A stretch of 64,000 nt of DNA from Artocarpus heterophyllus (taxonomy: Eukaryota; Streptophyta; Magnoliopsida; Rosales; Moraceae). The stretch is from contig CM046350.1 of NCBI GenBank assembly GCA_025403435.1, positions 18,697,274 to 18,761,273 on the forward strand. The letters run 5' to 3'. The notes beneath the pieces are model-generated. The model was not told the DNA's origin. It ran no database searches and was given only the letters and a program-made list of their open reading frames with translations. A program made the translations under genes and the position numbers. This document shows positions 12,001-22,425 of this stretch, one piece after another. How positions within the stretch are numbered: position 1 is the stretch's first letter; every line of letters begins with the position of its first letter.

Positions 12001-12868
12001 TGCTGCAAAACAAATCTTTGGGATGAGAATAATGAGGAACCGTAACAGTCTAAAACTATCATAGGAAGAATATGTTGAAAAGGTGCTGAGCAGATTCAAC
12101 ATGGGTAATGCAAAGCCTGTGAATACTTCTTTGGCCAATCACTTCAAGTTATCAAAGGAGTAATCACCGACCACAGAGCGGGAACGAGACCACATAGCCA
12201 AGGTGCCTTATGCTTCCGCTATAGACAGTCTCATGTATGCCATGGTTTATACCAGACCGGACATTACACATGCAGTGGGAGTTGTGAGTAAGTACATGAG
12301 TAATCTAGGTAAACAGCATTGGGAGGCAGTGAAGTGGATTCTCAGATATCTGAGAGGTACTACATGTTTAGCATTGTGTTTCAAGAAGTCAGACTTGGGA
12401 CTACAGGGCTATGTTGATGCTGATATGGTTAGAGACATTGATGGCAGAAAAAGTACCACCGGTTATGTCTACACTTTGGATGGCACTGCAATTAGTTGGA
12501 TCTCGAAGCTGCAAAAGATAGTTGCACTCTTTATAACAGAAGCAGAGTATGTGGCAATGATAGAAGCGAGCAAGGAGATGATTTGGTTGCTGTCGTTTCT
12601 GGAAGAACTGGGTCACAAGCAGGAAAGGAGTGCATTACATAGTGACAGTCAGAGCGCCATTCACTTGGCAAAAAATCTCGCATTTCATGCTAGGACAAAG
12701 CATATACAATTGCGGTATCACTTCATCAGGTCAGCTTTGGAAGATGGAGTGTTGAAGCTTGAGAAGATTCTTGGGAGTCAGAATCCAACAGGTATGCTCA
12801 CAAAGACAGTTTCGATTGAGAAATTGAAGTTGTGTGCAACTTCAGTTAGACTTCTCCATGAGGTATGA
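9007..12868 (+). pseudogene. Element 1 gag-pol polyprotein, disrupted
   Basis: Gag starts at ATG 9007 (MTGEEGSAAGITKFDG). A one-base loss near 9119 shifts the frame, and the sequence continues in 9069-9470 to a TAA where element 3 has TGG. Later pieces are 9477-10724 (zinc knuckle CWNCGKTGHLKKNC near 9718; protease DSGAS near 9875; integrase zinc-binding H/C region near 10255-10365; core DDSS near 10500), 10743-11309, 11460-11678 and 11654-11884 (RT), and 12203-12868 (end of RT and RNase H, with TEAEYVA near 12540). Breaks: TAG 10722, TAG 11307, TGA near 11455, a one-base loss near 11655, TAG near 11882, a deletion of about 36 bp just after YVDDML near 11957, TAG near 12061 and TAA near 12161. 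Several stops are CAG/CAA to TAG/TAA or TGG to TGA/TAA. Confidence 0.92.
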
Positions 12869-12910
12869 GAAGTCGTTGCCACTGTAGTTGGAGACATGGT
12901 GATTGATTAG

Positions 12911-12926
12911 TCTCAAAGTAGGAGAT
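12911..12926 (+). promoter_or_regulatory. Polypurine tract of element 1
   Basis: The purine-rich AAAGTAGGAGAT directly precedes the 3' LTR and matches AAATGGGAGAT before the element 3 3' LTR. This is the plus-strand primer site for reverse transcription. Confidence 0.75.
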
Positions 12927-13610
12927 TATTGCAGATGTGGAGCCAAATCAAGTCGACACCCTAGCAAAAAGGAAGAAAAAGGGAGAATTGCAGTCCTCGA
13001 GAGGCAGGGAGCAAACACCGCGGCTCTGCCAAGAGAGCGCCGCGGCGCTGGGACAAGGGCGCCTAGGCGCTAGAAGCAATGGGCCGAGGCGTCGAGTGAA
13101 TGGCGCCTAGGCGCTGCAGGGGAGCGCCGCAGCGCTGCGGCGCTGATGCGCTATGCTGCGCGATAATTTTTGAGTCAGAGTTGAACTCAAACGCCCCAAA
13201 AATGGGAAACTATTAGGGTTTCTCATTAGTTGCTATTTTTCTCTTCCTTTAGGTATAAATAAATATAAGGAGGCTAGGGTTGAGTGTGTGTGACATTGTG
13301 AGTGGTATTATTTTGTGTGAGGCATAATTCTTGAGAGCTCCATCCTCGAGAGAGAAAAATTCCGACAGGGTGCTAGATAGAAGAGAGTTTTGGTAAGCAC
13401 AATTTGAAAGTGTGTGAGAAACTTCTCTTGTAATCTGTAATCTCCTTCATCATAGTGGAATCTGCAAGTGGCAGAAACAGGACGTAGTCTCAATTTTGGA
13501 CGAACCTATATAAAAATTTGGTGTCTCTCTTTCTTCTTTTCTCTTATTTATTTTCTGCAATTGTTCGTTCTTGCGATCCTTAGAATTAGAAGTCACATAA
13601 TTCCCCAACA
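12927..13610 (+). repeat. Element 1 3' LTR (684 bp)
   Basis: Starts TATTGCAGATGTGGAGCC; the canonical TG has become TA. Ends CCCCAACA. It lacks one GC-rich minisatellite unit present in the 5' LTR and carries many scattered substitutions, so the insertion looks older than element 2. Confidence 0.92.
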
Positions 13611-13615
13611 GGTAC
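13611..13615. repeat. Target site duplication of element 1, right (GGTAC)
   Basis: An exact copy of 8269-8273. Beyond it the older copia relic resumes. Confidence 0.9.
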
Positions 13616-15712
13616 TCCCATGCCTTTAGTAGATATTGGTTCAATTATCACACTTAGTTTATCTCTCCCTAATGTCTACGACATTCCTAATTTTACACTG
13701 AATCTTGTTTTTGTTAATCAATTATGTGAATATGAATAGATTTTTTCTTCTATTGTTATGTGTAGCATCTGCACTCTCAGAAGGTGATTGGCACCAAATC
13801 GTAGGCAGGGGGACTCTATATTTTAGATGAGCTTGAAGTACTAGGTGTTGCAGGTTCCAGTTGTCATCTTTTTGTTTGAGTCGTAGTTCTTTTGACTTTT
13901 ATTCACAGCATGCTCACCTTGGTCATGTTTCAGCATCTTGTTTACGATATTTAGTTTCTACAGGAGCATTAGGAAATCTAAAAACTCATGACATTTTATA
14001 TTGTAGTGGCTGCAAACTAGGAAAATTTTCTACTTGACCATTTAGTAGAAGTCTCACTCTTTCCTTTGCCCATTTGATATTGTTCATTCTGATGTATGGG
14101 AACCATCTCATATCACCACAGGGGATGATGATATTATGTTTCTTTCATCAATGATTGCACTCGTTTTTGTTGGGTTTACTTAATGAAACAATTTTTTTAG
14201 CTCTTTAATATTTTCTACGAGTTTTAAGCTCTTCTTAACACTCAACATTCTGTTGTTATCAAGTATTTTGATTGTGATTTAGGTGTAGAATTACTTCTAA
14301 TGCTTTTTCTGATTTACTTGCATTAGATGGAACCATTCACAAAACTTCTTGTACATGTAATCCCTAGTAGAATGGTATTGCTGAAAGGAAACATAGGCAT
14401 CATGTTGAGACTGCTCGTTCTCTTTTATTACTTGCCTATGTTCCTAGTGAGTTTTGGAGAGAAGCAATCCTTACTGCTACTCATTTGACTAACGGAATTC
14501 TAACCTCGCACAATTCAAGTTTGTCACCTTTTGAAAAGTATTGATATGCTCCTAATTATTCTTCCTTGCGTGCCTTTGGTTCTACTTGTTTTGCCCTTTG
14601 GCCTAATGTCGATCGTAGTAAATTGTCCTCGCAATATGCTATCTGTGTATTTTTGGGTTATGATGCTAGGAAAAAAGGATATTGTTGATTTGATCCGATT
14701 AGTCAAAAGTTATACGTCTCTCATTATGTTGAGTTTTTTGAACATATACCTTTCTTTTCCATCCCTACTAGTTCTCATAATATGACAAAGTTTGATCTTA
14801 TTGACATTGACCTTTTTACTATTGATATTGATGTCGACCCTCACATTGTTTCACATTCAAATGCTCCACTTCAAAACATGATTATTGCAGAGTTTATATT
14901 GGTAGTTCAATAAATTCAGGTACTTTATGTCCCGATCCACTTGCTATTCCCTCTCCCCTTATGGCTGCATCATCATCTTCAGAGACTGTATCTCCTCCTT
15001 TTCCTCCTTGTTACCTTGCACGTATTCGTAAGTCTACTCAACTACTAGATTTTCTTGTTCTTGTTATTCTAGATCTTTTGTTTCCTTCTTAGTTTCTATT
15101 CATCGTCATTCTAAGCCTTCCTCTTATAAAGAGGAAATTCATAATCAATTTTGGCAGCGTGCTATGACTGAGGAACTTAGTGCTATTTATCAAACGCATA
15201 CTTAGAATTTGGTACCGCTCCTGCCAGGAAAACGAGCAATTGGTTCTCGTTGGGTTTATAAAATCAAAACCAAGTTCGATGGATCTATTCAAATATACAA
15301 AGCCCGATTGCTTGCGAAAGGATATTTTCAAAAGTATGGTTTAGATTATGAGGAGATTTTTTGCCTCTGTTACAAAAATGGCTATGATTCTACCTTTATT
15401 GTAGTTGCCTCTATTTGTCAATGGAACATATCTCAGATGGATATTAAAAATGCCTTCTTAAATGGGCATCTTCAAGAAAAAGATTTCATGATACCTACTC
15501 CAGGTGTTCCTCATCAACTTGGTGAAGTTTGCAGGCTTAAAAAGGCACTGCTTTGCTTGGCTTCTGTTCTAGCTATAATGATTCAGCTTTATTTATCAAA
15601 ATACCATTATTGGTCATATTTTTCTTTTCTTTTTTTTTTTTTTTTATATGTTGATGATATGATAATTACTAGTGATGATATTGATGAAATTGTGAGATTG
15701 AACCTTTAGTGT
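13611..15712 (+). pseudogene. Old copia retrotransposon relic, right part (integrase to RT)
   Basis: This continues the relic interrupted at 8273. Seen in order: a protease/GAG-pre-integrase region (13616-13850, GLYILDELEV), the integrase zinc-binding part (HAHLGHVS near 13910, CSGCKLGKFS near 14005), the core with HSDVWEP near 14090, AERKHRHHVETARSLL near 14375-14430, LRAFGSTCFAL near 14565, RT (GSRWVYKIKTKFDGS at 15245, QMDIKNAFLNGHLQE at 15435, YVDDMIITSDD at 15648). It has many frameshifts and stops. It ends abruptly about 55 bases after YVDD, so the end of RT, RNase H and the 3' LTR are missing. It belongs to a different copia lineage from element 1. Confidence 0.85.
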
Positions 15713-15895
15713 TCTAGACTTTAACATATTGCTCTCAACCCTATGTTAACCTTAGTACATATTTCCAATCCAGAAAGTTCGAAGAGGAGTTGTTCGTAGA
15801 TTAAAAGCTCGGAGTACATTAATTGGAAGAAAAGGAAGCAAAGTTTACTTGGAGTACGACGAAGAGTCCAAAGTGTTGGAAAAATTGATTTGGTG

Positions 15896-17583
15896 ATGCA
15901 ATAGAATTCTAAAATTTTAGTCACTCAAAATCTAACTTACTGATGAAGACCGAAAACAACACATCGGAATGAATAGAGAAAATCTCGACCTTCAAGTCTT
16001 TAATATTGTGACTCTTCCTTTAGGTTATTGTGTGTGGGCACAACTTAGTAGACTTTCACTGTAGCTTCTCCCTTCCTAACCACTCGAGTGCTTAAGGAAC
16101 TAAGAACACTAAAAGGAAAAGATCAAAGTTATACTTTTCAAATTTACACTATGATAATTTGAGAATAAATAAGAACTTAAGGTCTCTATTTATAGAATAA
16201 GTTAGAGACGTTAGAAGTCTATGAGGATCAAGAGAAAAATTTCTCTCTCCTCCCTCTACAGAACACGCCAATCTCACTGGTCCTCATCTTGTGTTATACA
16301 CTTATCCCTAGTAGGGAAATTCAAAATTTGTAGCCGGTTATAGTGTAGGGTTTTGTGATAATTTTCTAATTTAAAATTATTATGAATAATTATCCTTTAT
16401 TCAAATTCAAGTACAATTAGGATTTAAAATAATTATTCAAATAGAATAATTAATCATCTTAAAAAGGCAATAATTAAATTTGAATAAATATTTTCTAAAA
16501 TTAATTAAACAATTAATTATCTAAAATTCCCTTGTTTGTTAATGCCTATAGTCTAGCTGGATTGTGGTTGGCGCCACACAGTATGTGTACACAAACAGAC
16601 TTAGGAACCTGTTCTAGGTAACCTCTTGTATTACCTATTGTAAATTGTGTCTACACAGCTTGTCAAGGAATTAGTAAGCTAGCACTGTGACCCGATGGAC
16701 ATATATTTATCAAGTTCCAATAATAATAGATGAATTAATCCTTAATTAATTATTCGTTTAATTTTTAACTTTGCTATCACTCCACTAAAAACCCAAAGCT
16801 GTACTTTTGATAGTAGACCATATTATGAGACTTTATATATTAGTCTCATCCTTGACCTCTCATATGTGTATCCCATAGGTTATTAATAATCAGATGAAGG
16901 ATTTAGTTCTATTATACCTTCTGATTATTTTATCTCAAAGTTTTATTATTTCACTTATTTAGAAAATTCTATTTATAATACATACAAATTGAATGTAGAT
17001 TGAATTTATAAAATACAGACAGTGGAGCCTTCATTCACCAAAACTCTTATCTTTAGCATTTCAAAAGATACAAGCTACAAATATAGAGTCATATCCACTT
17101 CAAGATTAAGATTACACATAAATGATTATCAAAGTGAACTGATTTAAGTTACACGGAATTATTATTAAATCAATAATAGCTCCAGTCTAGTGTGCAACAA
17201 TCACTAGGTCTACTACACCAATGTGTCTACCATGAAGTCAATCTGCTTCGATGGCATGTATAAATTGCCTCAACTAATTGGACATAGATACTCATTACAG
17301 TCTTATCATGTATAAAGTGGCTAACTAAATATATAAACAACTGATTATAAGATTTAAACTATTAATCTTGTAATCATATATATGCTACCCCGTATATGCC
17401 CAATGCCAAGAGTCGATTATCATAATCACGGATTATATGTTTGCTTAAATGCTTAATTATTATAATAAAAGTAATATGATGACCACTATTAATATATAAA
17501 ATATTCATTTTATTTATTTATTTGATCCAAAATTTATTTAATTACAAATAAAATATTTATTCATTAGGGCTCCGATCCTAACA
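15896..17583 (-). mobile_element. Probable long LTR (solo or truncated), minus orientation
   Basis: Read on the minus strand the block starts TGTTAGGATCGGAGCCC at 17583 and carries a TATA box (TATAAATAGA) at about 16185-16194. It has an LTR-like AT-rich U3 of about 1.4 kb and a shorter R/U5 ending near 15.9 kb. No matching partner LTR, PBS or coding region is in the window, and the left boundary and target duplication could not be fixed. It may be a solo LTR of a long-LTR copia or gypsy family. Confidence 0.4.
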
Positions 17584-19947
17584 TGAAGGCTAGTCGTAGA
17601 AACAGATACATGGGTTTTAGTGATGGTGTATGTTCTAGCCATTCTTGTAATTCAAATACTTGTAACCATAATTCGGTATTAGTGGATCATTTTTATGTCT
17701 AGTGTGATAAGCACCTGTGGTGTTTTTCCTATAAGGGCTTTTGGCCCATGCTAAAAACCATTATTTGTGTACATACTTTATTTTCTCAATTTTACTATAC
17801 ACAACACTTGGTTTTGGTTATTGTTCAAACAAAATTCTATTAACATGTCCTGTGCACACAGAACATTGTTCATTCTGTCTGTTAGGTTTTACATGTTTTC
17901 TAAATTCCATTTCATTTCCCTAATATTTAGGGAGTTTCAAAAAAAAAAAAAAAAATCCTTGCCACATATATAATCAAACCGGCCATCATAACATGAGAAT
18001 CTTGAGCTTAATCCAAGATTTAGATGTTACAAGTGGAATATACAGAAACAATATTCAAAGTTTACAAATTTTAATTAGGCCGTCCATTAACTTCATATCA
18101 CATGGTTGAAAAAAAAAAGGGTCACTGTGACAATTCTACGGATTGCAGTAGTAGTCCAACTTGATGACCTTATGGTGCATCTGACTAGTATCGTATTTTC
18201 TAAATTTTATTATCTAGAAAAAAAAAGTATTTTCCATTTTTTTAATGTAACTAATATGTATTTTCCAACTTTGATAGTGCTGTTTGTTGGGTCAACGAAA
18301 CCACCTTAGAACTCATCTTTGACCCATTTGAATGTAAAATTGGATAGTTCACCCTGAAAGTGCAAGCAACACAACGACGAAAGTTTTCATTGGGCTTCCA
18401 AGGGTCCTTTCTTTTTCCTGTAGTTATTTTTTAGTGGTACTATTATCATCAAAAGTGTGTACTGTTAGGTCACAGGTTGGGTTTTCATTCTATCGAGTCA
18501 AATCCAACGATATACACAAATTTAAAATCTGCTATGCGATAACATGATACTTCATGATCACGATCTAATCACATTCTTGAAAGTCATGGTGTGTAGATAT
18601 TACTTGATCAATCACAGATTTTCATGGCACAAAAACCCTTTTGGCATGTGTATAGTAGAGAGAAAAAGATGCAGAAAATATCATGTCTTTGTTTATTTAA
18701 TTAGAAAGTAATTCAATGGAGAATCTTAAGGAGTCTCCAATACAGTTATGTGAAAATTATGAATTTTAATAAATATGAGGTTCTTATTTATTTAAGTAGA
18801 ACGTAATTCAATGGAGGATCTTTAGGATCACTAGTTTAATGAGATATAGTAAAAATTTTACTTTCCAATTAGAGGGTTCAGAATTTGCCACTCTAAATGA
18901 TCAGTCAACAGTTAATAAAATGTGGTTTGTGTAAATTGTCTATGTCGGTCACTTATGCATTAAACCAGAGTAACCTACTAAATTACAACCAATAATCTAT
19001 CAAGTTATGTCACTAGAAATAACAATGCCCACTGGTCATCGCAGGCGCCCGAGAGCCAATCTGTTGGATTATCGCCATCTACTAGATTATTTATACCTTT
19101 GTATTTACATTGATCATGGTTGCATCTGGTGTCAATCATCAATTTTCTACCAGACTATGTCATTGGAATAAATAATGATCAAGGGTACTGAAAGTCAGAG
19201 TAATTTTCTAGACTACCACCAGCAATATACTGGATTATATTGTTTTTTGAGGCAAAGATCATTGGTTATTGATGCGACGATTGCTAAGATACTTTGATAG
19301 AATATTTCAAGTAATTTACCATATAAAATGATAGAATTTAACGTAGATCATCAGTTATCTTTGGTGTTTGATCTTAAAATAATGTGATAAATTAGTGGCA
19401 ATCTACCATATTAAATATCGAAAACAATAAAAAACAAAGAAAAAAAACCAAACTAGATTTCAAAACTTGTTATCAAATCATATCATGGGATTATCTGTAA
19501 GAGCTTTTTTTTTTTTTAATCAGAGTTTTACTAAATTATGGCGCATCAACTTGCCATCATATCATAAACACTATCCATATGATAATTTTTTTGGGAATAT
19601 TGAACGTTTTCGTCTAGTTTCCACCGAAGTACTTCCTAAAGTTGTTTGATTCGACATGATAAAGTTTGTAAACGTGCAACTTCCATCCCTTTTGGAATTA
19701 AACAACCCAAGACGATTGGTTACTTGCCAATTTGGCCATTAGTGGTGGCTTGAAAGGATCTGTCAAGCTCTTGCTTCTCATACTCGAAGGGAAGGAGCAA
19801 CAATCTTGCCCTAGCATATTTGATGAAGTAGACATTTGAGGAGGAAAGTCCAAAGAACTTCTTTTCCAAGCACTAAAGATAAAAAAGGCTATGGTATAAG
19901 TTAGGGTTAAAAAAGATAATGTAAATAAAAGTAATGAGATCGTTTTA
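17584..19947. other. Intergenic region, no gene seen
   Basis: AT-rich sequence with poly-A (17939-17955) and short open frames without recognisable domains. On the minus strand at about 19700-19885 two overlapping frames are open for 50-60 codons behind an acceptor-like CTTTAG; this might be a relic exon but no family is recognised. Confidence 0.5.
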
Positions 19948-20090
19948 CTAAGTGTTTAGCATGATGGTTAGAACTATAAATATTGTACCATGTGAGAGCT
20001 TTATACTGTAGCAACTTTTTTCCTTTTATTGTAGTATATAAGAGTTTTACACTGTTATTAATTAAAAAGTTGGTCAGAGCCAATTCTGTT
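19948..20090. mobile_element. MITE, Tourist-like, diverged copy
   Basis: Contains AGTGTTTAGCATGATGGTTAG, CATGTGAGAGCTTTATACTG, TAGCAAC and a second half TTTTACACTGTTATTAATTA, matching the family seen at 2756 and 45033. The termini are degenerate and the edges approximate. Confidence 0.45.
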
Positions 20091-21668
20091 AAACAAGCTA
20101 GGAAGTCAAAAAAGACGAAAGATAAGTATTAAGATTAAGACCTCACATTCTGAAGCAGTGAAAGATTAGCACCTCTACCCGATTAATGTCACTTCTTCTA
20201 AATTTCTCCAATTCAAGTTACCCAACTAGGTCGGGATGAGACATGAATTCCAACATCCCTTAGACGCATATATTGGGCGCAAAAAATATCGAGCTCCATG
20301 CAAAGAAAAATTTGGGGGTAGCGTACTTCATTTTGTCAAGACTAGTTTATCACATCCAATAAAATGTCTCATATAGAAGACTTATTTGGTTACATTGATT
20401 TGTTGGGCTAAATATTTGGTTATATTGATTAGTGATGTCTAGGAACTATAGGAAAACCCTAATCTAGCAGCTTTTATATTCATGACTATTTTCATTCTAA
20501 AAATGCAGCTTAACTTACCGACAATAAATCATAAATCACGTGTGATACCAAATAGTCTACCTTTGCCCTCGTGTAATGTCTAATAGATTTTTCAGCTTTG
20601 ACCCTTTAGATCACATCAAACATGATCTTAGGGAGCTTGCTAAAATGACATAATATTACACTTCCACCTCATATATAGTCAAATGCCACGTAGCACTTAA
20701 TGAAATGTGAATCAAAACAAAGACTTAATGAAAAGGTAGGTTTTCATTATTCCACTTTCTCATATTGGCTGCTAAACACAAGTAGCATGAATACATAGGT
20801 AAATTTATCTTTAAAAACAATATATGTTTCATCTCAATCACCATATGAATCTTAGTCCAGTCACCACTGACGTAAAAACCAACCAAAAATCAACCACTGA
20901 AAATGGTAAAAGTTGGTCAATTAACTGATCGAAAATTATTTTCTCGACTAGATTTAGATTTTCAACTTTCAAAAATGGACAGGGTTGGTTTAGTAATCAA
21001 GCAGACCAAAATCCTTGGTTTCATAATCAATTTGTTTGTTTAATTGTTGTTGCTGCTGCTACTTGTTCTTTTTTTATTTTGTATTTTTCTTTCAAGATAC
21101 TGAGGGTTAAGGATTTAAATGAATACTAACATTTGTAAATATATGGAAAGTAAAATATCTTTACTAATATTTGTAAAAGGATGGAGTAATTGATAATATG
21201 CGCTCTCTTGTTGAGTTTGAAACGTATCTAATATGAAAGACTGATTGTTTATATAATTTTTTAAAGTATTTAAAAAAAGAGTTTAAGTCAATAATTCAAA
21301 CCATCTTTAATTCAAAATAAAATAACTGTTATGAGCTTTAGTAATAGCTCGGTATTATGAACGGATTAAACCGAAAAGTTGAAACTGAGACAGAATTTTG
21401 ACACAGAATTTTCCCGTTCCTTAATTGAAAAAGAAACTCAAGGAATATATATATATATATATATATATTCCTCTGAAAGGAATTTCCTTTCTTGTCTTTA
21501 AACTATTACTTTTTGTGAAGTGCAAGTCTTTGATTCGACCATCTTTACGGAACAATAGTATTCGCGGAATATTGTTAAGGAATGTTGGACTTTTGTGGAG
21601 ATTTTTTTGAAAGGACTTTTGTGGAGATTTTTTTTCTAACAAAACTTCTCTAGTTAAGTTCGAAGGGG

Positions 21669-21701
<33 letters not shown>

Positions 21702-22119
21702 AACAAGAAGAACAAAGTATAACACAAAAAGAAATAGAAATTTATATTAGGATTAGGAATAAGATCAAAATTCAGAGGGACAACCAGTCAACTTGGAATC
21801 CTCCATGGTTTTCAACGTTTCATATTACACAAAAAAATAAATAAACAAAAATTAAAATATATATGAAGAACGCGCTTTTAGCCATTATTGCAGTCAAAAG
21901 CTGCCTTTGAGAACAAGAAAAAGAACCAATAGGGCGTCATAGTGTTTTTTAAAATAGAGAAAAATAATTTTGTTTTAAAAAAATAAAAATTTTTAAAAAA
22001 TTATATTAAAAATATTCTTAAAATTTTTACATCAATAAATATGCAAAAAATACTTTCAAAAATTTTTAAAATAATACCAAGTGGTTATACATTATTGACA
22101 ACAACCATTTGAAGGAGGG

Positions 22120-22153
<34 letters not shown>

Positions 22154-22330
22154 AACAACTCCAAAGAAAAAAAAGGAAAAAGAAAAAGAAGACAAAGTCC
22201 AAGCTTCACAACTCGTCTCCACTATTCAACGCCATTAAAACCCAGAACAAAAAGAAAAAAAAAATAAATAAAAACATAAAACCCAGAACGACAACAATAA
22301 TAATAAAATAAAACAAAAAACGAAACCACA
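20091..22330. other. Intergenic region upstream of the MACPF gene
   Basis: Mostly AT-rich without coding signal. It contains an AT dinucleotide microsatellite at 21445-21468, an inverted pair around it (AAGGAATATAT / ATATATTCCTCTGAAAGGAA), an A-run at 21670-21700 and another A-run of about 35 bases at 22115-22150. The last 100 bases before the gene are purine-rich (GAAGGAAGGAAGGAAGAAAT) and probably belong to the 5' UTR. Confidence 0.55.
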
Positions 22331-22425
22331 TTTGTGATTGATTCTGTGAGAGAAGGAAGGAAGGAAGAAATGAAATAGAGAGCCATTTGATTTTGATTTT
22401 TGATCCTTTTCTTGGTCTTCCTTCC

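Larger units (their letters stand above)
8274..13610 (+). mobile_element. Element 1: full-length Ty1/copia retrotransposon (Tork/Tnt1-like), nested
   Basis: This 5337-bp element has two LTRs with TGTTG and CAACA ends, a tRNA-Met-type PBS at 8975, gag, protease, integrase, reverse transcriptase and RNase H in copia order, a polypurine tract at 12911-12926 and a perfect GGTAC target duplication. It sits inside an older copia relic. Coding is broken by two or more frameshifts, several stops and a deletion of about 36 bp in RT, so it is non-autonomous. Its closest relatives in the window are elements 3 and 4. Confidence 0.95.

Noticed and set aside
17741..17973. Two overlapping 60-68 codon frames
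   Set aside because: Overlapping frames in AT-rich sequence with Cys/Phe/Leu bias and no motif; not supported as genes.
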